Shown here in pieces: positions 24,624 through 36,205 of a DNA stretch of 64,000 bases. Under the pieces are notes generated by a model that did no database searches, was not told the origin of the DNA, and saw only the letters and a list, made by a program, of their open reading frames with translations. The translations under genes were made by a program, and so were the position numbers. The stretch is from contig JALLLT010000001.1 in NCBI GenBank assembly GCA_025266875.1, positions 434,001 to 498,000 on the forward strand, written 5' to 3'. The number at the start of each line of letters is the position of its first letter. The first letter of the stretch is position 1. This DNA comes from Fennellomyces sp. T-0311. Taxonomy: Eukaryota > Mucoromycota > Mucoromycetes > Mucorales > Lichtheimiaceae.

Positions 24624-27600
24624 TTAGATGGTTTGGACATGGGGTAAAGAAATCACCTTGAAATCGTCGATTTTGACAAATACACCCCGCTGCGGGTCTG
24701 TTCGGAAGTAGCGTACTCCTTCGACCTGGCCATCATTTTTACCCACTAAATAGCACATGATAAGCTGACGAACATGCGGTTCATATCATCACTAAACAAC
24801 TTACATCGACTTTCCAGCTCCACGCCAACCCATGTGCCTTTTGCAAAATTGACCGGGCCAACATATTTGATAGTGCCCAACGTGGGCAACGGACGTCGAA
24901 GCAATTCGATCTTGGCGCCAATGACCGGTGTCACCATAGTTACCAATTCTTCGTCATCGCTTGCATCACTGTTGCTGCCACCAATACCCCATCTTGACCT
25001 CCGCGGCGACCGTCCCCTGCGGTGGCTGTGATGATGGTCATTGGATGATGACTGGCTGGGGACCAAGAAAGGCTTTTGTACAGGCGATTTGGCACGCAAA
25101 GGAGTGGTTGGAAGTTCGAATTTGAGTCGCGAGGGTCGTCCTTGGGTTGCATTTGAAGCGGTTGTGGGAGTGGTTGCTGGAGGCACCGGTGCCACGTTTT
25201 CATCTTCAGGAGTCCAGTCCGTGATGGATGAGCTTAATGGTAAAAGTGCATCCGCAAGCGATGCCGATTGTTTGTTGTTATGCTGCGTGGGATTTTGTGA
25301 TGAATGATGAAGGTGATGAAGTGATTGATCCTCCTGTCGTTGTCTCCGTGCCTCGCTTTCAAGTGAAAGGAGATGGATCAGCGGTTGCGATGACAGCCCG
25401 TCGCGTGATAACTTGTTGATGCTCTCGGCGCTCAAGGTGTCTGATATGATGGGTCGCGACGGTACGGCTTCGTTGGATAAGGATCGGCTGCGTGTTAGTC
25501 GAGCCATATCGTTGGCCTCTTGTGTCTTTAGTGCCCCGTTGGAGCGCTGAGTTCGCAATCCGCTCAGCGATAATCGACGTGGAGATGATCGCTGTTGTGC
25601 ATGTTTACTTTCATCAGATTTAGATTTAACTTTAGGCTTTGACTTGAAGCCAAACATTGCGGCAAAATCCGACTCGATGGGCTTTGTGAGCGTTCGATAA
25701 GGCACACCAATATCTATTGTTTGTTTGTTTGTTTGTTAGTAACAACGATCCCCTTTTTCGCACGCCAACCGTACCATCAGACAAACTTCGCATGACCTCC
25801 TTGTCAATGTTTGCGAATCCACCCTGAGCCTTGACCTGGACCCATCGACGAGCCAAGTAGTCGGCACATTGGTTCCGTGCGTCCAACAAGACACCATCCA
25901 CCGCCACATTCTTGACGACTTCCTGCCGACCGACCAAGTCGCGCATGATTCCTTGATACAGCACGCCGGCATTGGCATCGCGAATGCCGTCGTTGAGCAC
26001 TCGGGTCAGCAAGAATTCCAAAAAGTCGACCGAGAAGCCCACGCCGATGCCATCGACGCATGATAGCAGGATTGGATACTCGACACAGTAGAAATCGAAA
26101 TTTTGTGAGATCATGTCAACAGTATGATGCACGATCGGGTTGAGTAGGTCTAGTGCCGGTGTGGACCATGTTGGGAATGGATTGGCGCTTCTGATCTGGG
26201 ACAAGCACAAATGCAGCGAATGCAAAACATGGATTGCATTGTGTTTCGTCACGTTCTCCAGCGTCTGCTGCGAGAGTTCAGACACCAGTGTGTTGGGCGC
26301 ATTCGCAGCGTCCATGTTGCAAAAGATCGATGCGATGGTGTACTCGGCGAGTGATGTGGCTGTCGGGGCCATGTGAGCCACCAGCGTGGCAAACGGCTGC
26401 TGCGACCACAGCGGCGCGATGGAGTGAACAGGGTCGGTGTAGAGCGCCATCAACGTGGGGCGCAACAATGGCAGGGTGGCGACATGTTTGTCTGCGAAAA
26501 ACAGCATGGATGGCAGGAGCGCGGCGCAGTCGGCACACAGGCACTTGAAGGAGTGGCAGATGGTATCCATCTCGTGCAGAATGGCCTCGCATATGGTATC
26601 AAAGTGGCCCAGATAGTCTGCGGCCGGAAAGACAAGCTGCAGCACGCGCAATGCATGTTTCTTCTCAGTGAGCCTGCGCTGGGCCGGCGAGGAGGGCAAG
26701 TTGCGCAGTGGAGGCACGACCAGTTTGTCAGTGTAAAAGTAACGCAGGATGACTTCAGTGGTGATCGGAGCAAACAGGTCACCGGGTAAATGTACAGTGC
26801 TGAGCGATGCCTCGCGAAATTGAGTGCAAAACATGGCATAAAAATAGGGCGACTGCGACGCTAGAATGAAGCGATGGCCCGGAAACGACGCACTTACGCT
26901 GGTCGGACCGTCGGCGTGCGTAAATAGGATAGACGGGATTTCCTTTGTCGCTGGTGCACTGCTCTTTTTCGGAGCAGGGGTAAAAAGGGTCACCTTTACA
27001 TCGCTGCCCAGCTGCTGACCTCGCATGCGCTCAAGGTCACTGATGAGTTGGTCGAAATCGTTTTCTGTGCTTTTGTCGGGTATCAGCTTGTGTCCCAATC
27101 GCTGCTCCAGTTGCTCCACCTCGCTCGCCTTGCTGAGGTACGCCAGATCGTCGCTGCAACTCGATGACACACTCGTTTTGGTGCTAGTTGTCGAGAACGT
27201 TGACCCGTTGCTGATTGTCGACCCGACCGATGAAGGCGCCTCCACCGCCGACTGCTGCTGCTCGGGATGGAATTCGGACGTGTACCAGAACCGCAATAGC
27301 GTCTGGAACGTTGCATAAGGCACGATCGAGCTAATGTCGATCGTGATCGTCTTTTCCGTGCTGCCCAAGGATTTCAAGTGCTGCTGTTGGAAATCGCTGG
27401 GGATTCTGGCAAGTAGTAGAGCTAATCGCTGAATGAGAAAACCACAGTTCCATTCTCCACAGGCTCAGACACATACCACGATGAGCCCACACTTTGCCTT
27501 CGGGAAACTCGAAGCAAACATCGGCAACGTATTCTAACGCATTATCAAGGACGGTGTGCAGCGACTTTTTGAGGGTCTTTTGTGGAGGGCCAAATAGCAT
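24624..27600 (-). CDS. Double BTB/POZ protein with C-terminal CAP-Gly domain
   Basis: Four exons on the minus strand (introns 27422-27476, 25714-25774, 24746-24804) give 933 residues. The N terminus is a BTB domain (DVCFEFPEGKVWAHRALLLA), interrupted by a low-complexity insert. A second BTB core lies near residues 210-300 (FPGHRFILASQSPYFYAMF, then ILRYFYTDKL), followed by a helical BACK-like region. After a Ser/Arg-rich, disordered stretch, the C terminus has a CAP-Gly domain: LPTLGTIKYVGPVNFAKGTW, GVELESRLGKNDG and VEGVRYF. The GKNDG signature is created by splicing of the last intron. CAP-Gly domains bind microtubule or EB1 C-termini and BTB domains recruit CUL3, so the protein may bring a CUL3 ligase to microtubules; that is inference. 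Its stop codon lies 82 bp from the stop of the convergent dehydrogenase. Confidence 0.88.
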
Positions 27601-28973
27601 TGATTTTGCGCAAAATCAAGAGGGGAGAGAGAGGATGGTGATGGATTGGTGGACGAGGGTTTCTTTCTTTCAGAGAAGAGAGAGGAACGGCTATGCAGAT
27701 AACAAAGAAATCTAGACTAAAGAAGAAGGAAAAAAAGAAACGCGAGAAGCTGAGAACAAGGGGAGTGTACAAAAAGACACACGTTACACTCACAATGCAA
27801 CTTGAAAAAGCCTTGGTGCTTTTATAATTTGTACTTGCTGGCCCTTACACGTGACTCGCTGGTTCCACTCCCCCTTCCTCGCTTGCCCAGATCCCAAGAC
27901 ACACACAAAACACGCATGCAGGGCCCGCCAACCTCGTCATTTCGAAGGGCGTCCTCTATCAAGTCACCATGGCAGCGGACCCGTCGCCCAGGCGTACGTC
28001 GCCGCGGAGGCGTATGTTGGGTATCAAGTAGCACAATTGCGGATGATCCAGACAAAGGGGAACGACGCCACAAAGCCCTTTTTGTGTGTGTGTGTGTGTG
28101 TGCGCCTGTACAATTAAAAGCGATACACACACACGTACAAACCGCAATCACGTACACACACACATCACATGCACTGCTGTATTTTTAGGCTAATTACTTT
28201 TCATGTAGTCGAACTAATTACGCTCCCTGCGTCTGATATATTATATGCCTTATATATATATGTGGATGAAAATCGCAAAGTAATCCGTCCGTCCCACCAG
28301 CAACTCCGAATTACACACACAAACTACTTTTTCAAATGCAAAACGTGAATGTGATTGCAAAGCCTTTAAGCGGAGATCAAGTGCGGCTGTTACACTGGTG
28401 CGTAATGCCAAGAAGTCAAGGTGGTTTCAATGCAGAAAACATGTTCCAGATGTTTTTATTGACGAAAAGGCGCTTGGCGTTTTCCCTGCATTCTATGAGG
28501 CATTTTTTGTACGAATATATAGGAAAAATTACCGTATGTGTTGAAAATAGAGCGCTTTGATCAATAATAACAAAGCAAGGAAAAAAAGGGAGTGGCTCAT
28601 TACGTAAGTACGTATTCTGTTTGCCCTAATGGACACACTCTCACACAAGTAGCTGTGTGTGCACCAATATATGTCGTGTAAACACACGCCTCTTTTTTTT
28701 TGGCTTTCCGGAATCCAACTTTTTTGTATCACGATTAAGCACCACTCAAAAGTATAGCAAAAAAAAAATATGCTTTTTGACATCCGGCCGGAACTCACAC
28801 CATTGTTGCCAAACAGTTGCCATGCAAAACGGTTGTCATAAAAAGAACTTGCAGGAATAATCCTAACAACACCGAAAACAAATAGACGATCGATCGATCG
28901 CTTACCATGCAAAGCATAAATGCTTTTTTTTTTTGGAAAGATAGAAAAAAAAAAAGAAACGCAGCTAGTATGT
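27601..28973. other. Intergenic region with CA/GT microsatellites
   Basis: About 1.4 kb upstream of the BTB gene and downstream of the PAS gene. It contains a GT run at 28083-28102, CA-rich tracts at 28123-28166, and GATCGATCGATCG near 28888. A 74-codon frame at 28336-28560 on the plus strand has no recognisable motif and is not called. Confidence 0.55.
28083..28166. repeat. GT and CA dinucleotide tracts
   Basis: A run of nine to ten GT units followed within 20 bp by interrupted CA tracts. The opposite composition of the two halves could let them pair as an imperfect hairpin. No function is inferred. Confidence 0.8.
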
Positions 28974-29825
28974 TTATTGTTCAGGTAATATCCGGTCCAA
29001 AAGCTTCTCCATGGTCATTTGCGCCGAGTTCACGAGGCCATGCTTGTTCTTAATGACCCCTGTCCCCTCGAGCCATTCCAAGCCGCGTTGTACCACCGAG
29101 CTTGATTCGGTATATGCGCGCAAGTCAGTCACTGCTGTCAGAAAATAGTCGCGAAGGACAATTTCATCGTGTTTTTTGTAATGGACGATTTCGTTGTTGA
29201 CTTTGATATAACGTTCCTGAGATTCTTGTTTACCACACAAGAAGAATAGGAGATGAAAAAGTAGATGCATCAGGTACGCCATCACGTACAGGAAAATCGT
29301 CTTTCCGTAATAGTCATGGGGTCTCAGAATTCCTATGGACCCGTCTTCTTCTACAATCGTTCCGGCCAGTACTGTAAATAGGACCGGTCGATATTTGTCA
29401 CCATCTGGTCCGCAGTAGCGCATCGAAATCGTATGTGATAAGTGTTGTTGCTTGTATGCTTGGTTGAGTCCGCGACAAAATGCTTGAACGTCGTCGGGAT
29501 GTATCCAACGCATGATCGGGTGATTGGTGGTGGAGGGGTCGGATGGAAATGTCTGTTGGATAGTTCCATACGCGCTTAGACGGAGAATTTTGGCCTGGTT
29601 GGTACAATTAATAACCCAATAGTCATATGGATCATCGTGATAAATATTGAATAATATATCATGTTGTTCTAGTTCATCCGTTGTTCGGCCGATTAAGTGA
29701 TGGGGTGAACCGTAGCCTAATATCTGGCAGGCTTCTTCTGTGGCCAATAAAATAGTTCGTGTATGTCTATGTACAATGATGGTATATGGTGATAATAGTT
29801 TATATTGGGTATCTAGTACATGCAT
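28974..29825 (-). CDS. PAS-domain protein
   Basis: A frame of 283 codons on the minus strand. The first 75 residues form a PAS-like fold (SPYTIIVHRHTRTILLATEE, CQILGYGSPHHLIGRTTDEL). A second PAS-like unit lies near 75-170 (MRWIHPDDVQAFCRGLNQAY and the YRPVLFTVLAGTIVEEDGSI strands). The arrangement recalls fungal light or stress sensors, but the LOV flavin-binding cysteine motif is not seen, so a cofactor cannot be named. A hydrophobic segment near 178-196 is encoded by a 69-nt stretch (29217-29285) with GT...AG ends and no stop. It is either a short intron, giving a soluble protein of 260 residues, or a membrane segment. The C-terminal 60 residues are helical and unassigned. Confidence 0.72.
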   Translation of the reverse strand: MHVLDTQYKLLSPYTIIVHRHTRTILLATEEACQILGYGSPHHLIGRTTDELEQHDILFNIYHDDPYDYWVINCTNQAKILRLSAYGTIQQTFPSDPSTTNHPIMRWIHPDDVQAFCRGLNQAYKQQHLSHTISMRYCGPDGDKYRPVLFTVLAGTIVEEDGSIGILRPHDYYGKTIFLYVMAYLMHLLFHLLFFLCGKQESQERYIKVNNEIVHYKKHDEIVLRDYFLTAVTDLRAYTESSSVVQRGLEWLEGTGVIKNKHGLVNSAQMTMEKLLDRILPEQ

Positions 29826-30372
29826 ATTAGTTGAAAAAAAAAGTAAAGAAAAAGGGAGGCAAGGCTTTTGTTTTTTTTTCTTTTGCTACCAAAAAACCCT
29901 TCTCGACGGCCCCCATTCTAATTACCCGACCGATTCGTTCACATGCTTATCCACACGCGCAACACCAAAATCTCAATGACAATGTGGGCACCAATAAGGA
30001 CGCGCCGTCAAACAAATCCTGGTCCCACACAGTGACGAACCAATTACATAACTATATCCGTCTAATAATCACTTTTAAAACCGTTGCTTATACCATTTGT
30101 TTACTCGTGGAAAATAAGAAAATGGCCGATCTGCTTAACGAGGACGCTATAACGCAAATAAACAGATAAAGATTATGTTAATAATGGTTTGGAGAAGCGA
30201 ATGTAAGAGCCGACAAACTTTATTTCGTTGAAGAACTGCGTCATTTTGTGTCACCATGCCCGCTCTATTTCTCGAATTAAGCAACAAACGACATACTGAA
30301 CCATAAACTTTACCCGTTTTTTTTTTGCTGTTCTATACGGAGTTTGAAAAGAACACCTTTGGGAATCGGTTG

Positions 30373-30525
30373 GTCCGTCTGTCTGGATCAACCTTAATAT
30401 TTTTATTACTAAATGTAACATGACATTATGAGCACATCGCGTATCGCATTTTTGCTCGGGCCGATCTCGATGTGCAGGTGTAAAGAAAAACCCATGCGTC
30501 AGAGGGGAAAAATGAATGAAAGAGG
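30373..30525 (+). repeat. Duplicated non-coding block, copy 1
   Basis: This stretch resembles 30669-30816 in order and sequence. Shared anchors include GGATCAA near the start, TCGCATTT/TCGCATTC, CCGATCTCGATG and a GAGAAAAAACCCA-like block followed by AGAGGG and ATGAATGAAAG. Divergence is substantial, with small gaps. No frame is conserved between the copies, so the similarity is not obviously protein-coding. Confidence 0.65.
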
Positions 30526-30668
30526 TAAAGAGCTAGGTTACGAGAACCATGGGGATATCACCATTGGCTGTGCCTTCGGGCAGCAGACAACGGGATCCAG
30601 AAGGTGGGAGTGTTCCTTTGAAAATCATGTCAAGGTAATCTGGCGATGACCTGAGCAATATGTGGTTT

Positions 30669-30816
30669 GTTGTCCGGATCAAACTTGATATTTTATTATC
30701 TTTTACAAGAGTAATATGGCTTGAAGCGCATCACTATTCGCATTCCTGCTCTGCCCGATCTCGATGAAAGTAGAGAAAAAACCCACGTGTAAGAGGGTTA
30801 AAATTAAGAGTGAAAG
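30669..30816 (+). repeat. Duplicated non-coding block, copy 2
   Basis: Direct-orientation partner of the block about 300 bp upstream. It keeps the CCGATCTCGATG core and the A-rich plus CCCA segment at the same spacing. It could be an old tandem duplication of a regulatory or structural RNA segment; the function is unknown. Confidence 0.65.
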
Positions 30817-31597
30817 TATGGTGAATCTTGTGAACAAGGGGAAAGAAAAGGGGGAGGGGGTTTGTTCTCGAAAATATAGCTAAAGAGGGGTAGGATGACA
30901 TATTCTTTTGTTTTTTTTTCTGCTTTTATTGCTTGTTTCCTGTTATGTTCGAAAGATATGGGTAAGAAATAAGAAAGAGGAAAGTACAAGAGAGTATGAC
31001 TAGAGTGAAGACAATTGTGGAGAGGAAGTGCTGGCTGGGAGGAGTCGGTGAATGCGTATCACTGAGATCAAGCCAGATGAGGAAATCGTTGAATGGAGTC
31101 TTCGTATGAGCTAGTGAGTTTCTCGTTTCATCCATGTCGCTATTCTCTATTGTACTGCACCGCATGTGCTACTGCCCAGCTGCGGTAGGAGATATAACTT
31201 TTCTTGCATAGAAAAGGAAACGATAGGGACTACTGATAGAAAAGTTTCAATCAATCAATGGAAAGCGGTGGTATACTGCTATGTGGGGTACGGGAAGCTG
31301 TTGCATATACATGACATCATGGGATAGCGCTTATGCGAAAAGAGCAGATGTGGTGGGTGATATATGGAAAGGCGGTCGTCAATTCTGGAAGCAAGCAAAG
31401 GGTACACAGCTGCATGAAGACAATGGTACGCACTGTGTAACGATCCCATCGGTTGACAGCTGAAGTAAACATTGCAGGGTTGGATTAGAGAATTGACGCC
31501 AGAAGGTTGTGTCAGAGTTGCAGCGAAGGAAACAAGAGCGTGGGAAAAACACAGCTTTACCATCTTCCTCACTCTTTCTTCCGCTCCATTCACTATA

Positions 31598-31894
31598 ATG
31601 GTTGCCAGCTACGGTGCAACTCGCTTCACTTCTGACAGCAATCTTCAAATCAACACCACGCAACTTTTTGCAGAACGGCTTGAGGACGCAACCAGGGACC
31701 TGACAGAGCGTTTTCCGGGGAGAGAGAACCTCACCGAAGTCATGAAGGCTCTGAAGAGAAGCGGTCTTAAAGCAACCCAAACGTCGATACCTCTTGCACA
31801 AATCCTGAACAACAAAAAGGAATACGCATGTCCCGTATGCTTAAGTCCAATGAAGCTGCATAAGTACATTAAGAAGGCGAACAGAAGACAATAA
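31598..31894 (+). CDS. Decayed or orphan ORF with CxxC motif
   Basis: A frame of 98 codons from ATG, polar and helical (RLEDATRDLTERFPGRENLT), ending with one CPVC pair and a basic tail. Just after the stop, other frames also read protein-like (for example TEVYEHPLPLPSKQ, then PRPLASQLEDCPS), suggesting that the frame once continued and has been broken by stops or shifts, or that small introns are missed. No family is recognised. A mobile-element origin is possible but unproven. Confidence 0.35.
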   Translation: MVASYGATRFTSDSNLQINTTQLFAERLEDATRDLTERFPGRENLTEVMKALKRSGLKATQTSIPLAQILNNKKEYACPVCLSPMKLHKYIKKANRRQ

Positions 31895-33790
31895 ATGGCG
31901 CACTGAGGTGTACGAACATCCGTTGCCCTTGCCATCGAAACAGTACCTATGGAAGAGATGACGCCGCGGCCTTTAGCATCGCAACTAGAGGACTGTCCAT
32001 CGCTATTCGAAGGACAACACACCACTGCCCGCGTTCAGGAGAAATGCACTTGACCCATATCAAATCAATCCCAACATGGAAATCCCTTCGGTGTAGCACG
32101 TGTTCTCGTTCGCTGCCCCAACCAGCTTGAAACCGGAGAAAAAGAGTTTAGTTAGCTGTACGCCTGTATTTTTTGGATTACATGCTTAATGCAGATCTGC
32201 GCTTTTTCGGGAACAAGGTATGCAAATATTTACATGGAGGAAATGCATCGCAAGCGGTAAATATAGGTTTACATTTTTTCCATTTTGCTTTCATCACGAC
32301 TCTTTCAATTCACTATCTAGGTGGCACCTGTCATTTCCCTCTCCTCTATATATTGTCATGTGCGCGTATTACATCAAGTTTTTTTATTTGTGTACCTGGG
32401 AATAATCTCTACGGTATAAGTTTATCTTTTTTTCCCAGCGGGCAAACCTGGGAATTGTCTAAACAATTAATGCGGGAAAGAATATTCAGTCTTATGCAAT
32501 CTGGTTCAGTTGTATACGCTATCTCTTTATGATCCTTTGGCAAGAGGGGAAAGCCGTGGAAAAAAAGAGCTTACAGAAGATGAGCGGAACTTTTGATCGG
32601 CCATTTTTCTCAGTGCGTAGTAGTCGCCGGCATATAGTCCGCGCACTTTATTTTATTGTTACGTATAACCTTTTTGAGAATTAGTACGGTATTCTTCGGT
32701 ATTAGCTCTTTTGAGAAAAAAAGGCTCAGATATCATTCTTTGGCCCACTGATTTGTAAAAATGATATACAGTAGGAAGGGTGAGGTTTCTAATAATACAT
32801 AGCGTTTGAACAACAGTGGACTCAAAGGATGTATATATATCTAACTGTAGCTCTTGCTGTTGTTGTTGTAAAGAGAAATAGCGAGTGTAGCCGATCAAAC
32901 TTGGAGTTAGGTTTATGAGAGAGATATGATAAAATAAGCTGACGTTACTATGGATCTATTTTTTCAACGGAACGAATAAACGCTGTTGGATTTAAAGTAT
33001 TGCTTCATGCGGCTTGTGCGTCCATTCTTGTGACACGTAAAGGATAATCTAGTGGAGGAAGAGCCGATGCAAAAAAATGTATATAGTACATATGATTCAA
33101 CCGAAACCACCTTTAGTACACATTTCAGACAGTTCACAAGGGATCTTTTGTTTGGACCGTTCAATCCGTTGATCTGCTTAAATCTGTTTGGTATTGACAT
33201 AGAGATCTTTCACCACGCATGGTAAAGGTGGTATGCATCCATGAACCAAAAGCATCAGGATGGAAGGGCGGATTAGCCCAGAGAAAACGTCCAATACTAA
33301 CAAATATCAACATGCATGCACCAAAGTCGCTGTGTCGTATATTTCGCTGGGCACTCCATATTGTTACCCAACACATTAAATCGTTAGATCCAGTGGTTTG
33401 TAACGGAGTCACTGTATTTACTTCATTGGTGGGCGCGCACAAAATACAATAAAGAGAACCATAAAGCTTCGAGCGTGATTTTTTCATTGCTAACTGGATG
33501 GCGATGGATTCACAAATTTGCTTCACTAGTGGCATAATCAACCCACTGTGCATCTCGCTCACTCCAGGTGATAGCACAGTAGCCTTTGTATATTATACAG
33601 CCAATTTCCTATATGTAACATTGGAAGAACCCAGTGAATCCAACTGCCCAACGCAAGCTTCTGTATAATGTAACACGCGATCTAACGAAAACCAGGCAGC
33701 TGGGATGGGCAGCGCTTATGATATGTTCACCTATGCAGCATTATCATTGCTGTTGCTCGTGAGAAGCGTTAGGATCTCGATGAGCATATC

Positions 33791-35883
33791 ATGGCACAGG
33801 CACCATATTTCACCTGTCAGCTGAGATTGAGGCGTGACGGGCATAATCGCTGGAAACTGCCGGCAGGAAAGTTGTCGCTTGTCTCTTCACGATCTTGTAC
33901 CTTGAAGACAGTCAAAATGCATCGTAAGTGCATCGGTTCTTGGGTTCTGCACGCTCTAAATCAACCAATGTAAATCCTTTTTGTAGCGCAATTGACATAC
34001 GAAGAACGACAGCAACAGCTGCAACAAAGGATTACTCAACGACGACGAAATCTTCAGTCGCAACTGCTTGAACAGCAGTCGGTCGTGGAGGAAATCCAAC
34101 GTATGCAAGGGAGCGAGGTTCCTGAAGGAGAAACGAGGGTAATTATACTACACACTCTTGTCATTTGTTGGATGGCTTACCGATTGTCATAAAGCTGCGA
34201 ATTGGTCAACCACCACTTGATACGGACAGAATCGCAGCCATTGGAATTTCCGTCGGCTCCTTGCAGGAAAAGACTGTATGGGTGGGAGGATTCAGTATAT
34301 GCTGGATCAACAGCGTCTGCGCGCCGCATGTATCCAGCTACGTTTGTCTCTATGGCGGCAACTTTTATCCCGAGTTACTTGTAAGTGATGGCTGCTGCGG
34401 AAGCAAAAAAGGCCATCGAGCTGACATCACCATAGGCCCTCAAGTCGGCGCTAAATGCCTGTCCTCCCAACGAGTCGCTAGCAGTTCTTACCCAAAGTGT
34501 TCAGCTGGTTACCTGTTAAGTATCGGTTTTCTATGCTGACTGACACTCTACTGACTGATGTTTTTTTACCAGTCGTGAACAACGCAAAGCACAAGGGAAA
34601 GCGAAAGGCATTGACGGAGCAGCTCGAAAAGGAAATTCGTGGAATGATCGATGCTCGCCCAGCGCGTGTTCATGCGGTATGTCTCAATCACCCGAGCCGG
34701 GTTGCGGTTCTGTAGCTGATTTGAGGCATAGGTCGAAAACAAAGGCGAGTGGGGAAAGGTCATCCAAAAGTATACGTCCAGACTTGCGATTAACGCGCGC
34801 AAATTGAGGTACAGTAGAAGGACAGGCATAGCTAGGATTATCACGAGTCCTCACCTTGTATTACGTTTGCGTAGAGAGGATGAAGATCCCAACCTGTCAC
34901 CGGAACAGCAAGCCGCCTTGGACGCCATGCTCCTGCAAAAGCAAACAATCGATCAATCGCTGCCACCACAGCCAGCTCACATGCAACCTATCAGCCAAGC
35001 TGCCTCTGTTCCCCAGCAACAAGCCTCATCCAATGTTTCTGAGACAGCACCCACCAGGTCGGTTCCACAGGCACCTGCAGTATCGCAACCGGCATCCCGC
35101 CAGGAGCCTCCTGTTGCCCCAGCGCGCAGCATTGAGACGCAACAGAAACAAGCTACATCGTCTTCTCGTGTGCAGTCAATTCCTCCCCACCACTCCCCCA
35201 AACCACTGCAGCACCCATCGCACAATCCGGTCGCGTTCCAACGCCCGGTGTTGAACCCTCATTTTGTTCCTCCGCATCCTTTTGGCCCTGTATTCGCACC
35301 GCCACCATTCCCCATGATGCCACCACCACCCCACATGGTGCATCACCAACCGTTCCAACCAATGTTCCCATACGCATCGCAGCGCCGTGTATCACCTCCA
35401 CCGTCAATGCGTGCTACCAGTAGAGCGGGTTCCTCCCAGCCAAGTGTGCCTATCTCTCAGAGTGATGTGCGTCCAGCTATCACTCCAGTACGAGAAAGTG
35501 CCGCTGACCTGTCTGGATACCGTCAAGCTCAAGCCGCTACCGGTGTAGGCTCGAACAGTCCAGTGTGCGACACCCCATGGATTGTCCCAAAATCAGAGGA
35601 TATTCCACCGTCACCATCACAAGTAATGACAGCAGATGGGCCTGTCAAAACTGCTATCGACAGCATAGCCAAGCGTTTCAAAGAAACTACGCTAAAGCGT
35701 AAGCGAGACATGGATGTACAGGGTGAGTCGGGTGACGTGGCAAAAAAGGTCAAAGCGATCGTCGTGTCAGACGACGACGACGATTACTTTTATGATGCTG
35801 AGGAAGATCATGTCCAAAGTCAAAGCCAAAGTCAAGGTCGCTGGTCGAGTTGGGTAGGAAGTATCGTCGAAAAGTTCTTATAA
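33791..35883 (+). CDS. P/Q-rich coiled-coil protein, unknown function
   Basis: Seven exons fit together in frame. Introns: 33924-33986, 34139-34194, 34381-34435, 34515-34572, 34677-34731, 34809-34874. The total is 579 residues from the ATG at 33791, or 537 from the ATG at 33917 just before the first intron; the choice is open. An N-terminal Gln-rich coiled coil (LTYEERQQQLQQRITQRRRN) is followed by a helical region (ALTEQLEKEIRGMIDARP) and a long Pro/Gln/His-rich disordered stretch. Near the end are a basic cluster (TTLKRKRDM) that may be a nuclear signal, and IVVSDDDDDY, a hydrophobic-plus-acidic patch resembling a SUMO-interaction motif. The third exon (34195-34380) is the least certain, as all three frames are open there. 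No family is recognised. Confidence 0.6.
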
Positions 35884-36205
35884 TGGTGCACATAAATCAT
35901 CTGTAAAATTGCGAATCATCAGTAAACATATCATGTAAAGCACATTGGGAGTAGAGTGTTGCTGTCACTTGCTGACATGTCAAACAGTGCACAGACCGTC
36001 TTGTTTATATGTAGCATTCAGCCCATTGGTCCACTAAAATCTTGCCACTGACAGGCCGAATATTTCATTGTATATGCCAAAACAGCGTTATGATGTATCC
36101 ATATTTATTATCACAAATTGTATATCTCTACTGCAAAAAGCACAATTTCCCATTACAAAACTATCGGTTTCTGTTCCTTGCTTCTTGGCATTCTGTTTGT
36201 TACCA
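35884..36205. other. Convergent intergenic spacer
   Basis: 322 bp between two convergent genes, AT-rich. It presumably holds both 3' untranslated regions. No gene is seen. Confidence 0.6.

Larger units (their letters stand above)
29826..33790. other. Gene-poor region with duplicated block and relic ORFs
   Basis: About 4 kb without a confident gene. It contains a duplicated non-coding block (listed separately), a coding-like minus-strand stretch of about 35 codons at 30536-30655, a decayed frame at 31598-31894, and unassigned frames near 33161-33577. The segment at 33640-33730 reads protein-like on the plus strand but has no start or partner exon. Confidence 0.45.

Noticed and set aside
28083..28166. 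Repeated GT/CA blocks considered as a possible CRISPR-like array
   Set aside because: Simple dinucleotide tracts with no spacer structure; the genome is eukaryotic.
33161..33577. A 138-codon minus-strand open frame
   Set aside because: No domain, no promoter or splice context, and an overlapping plus frame is equally open.
34195..34435. An apparent frame break in the P/Q-rich gene
   Set aside because: Choosing the reading that ends CTT before GTAAGT closes the whole gene in frame, so no frameshift is needed, although the exon remains uncertain.
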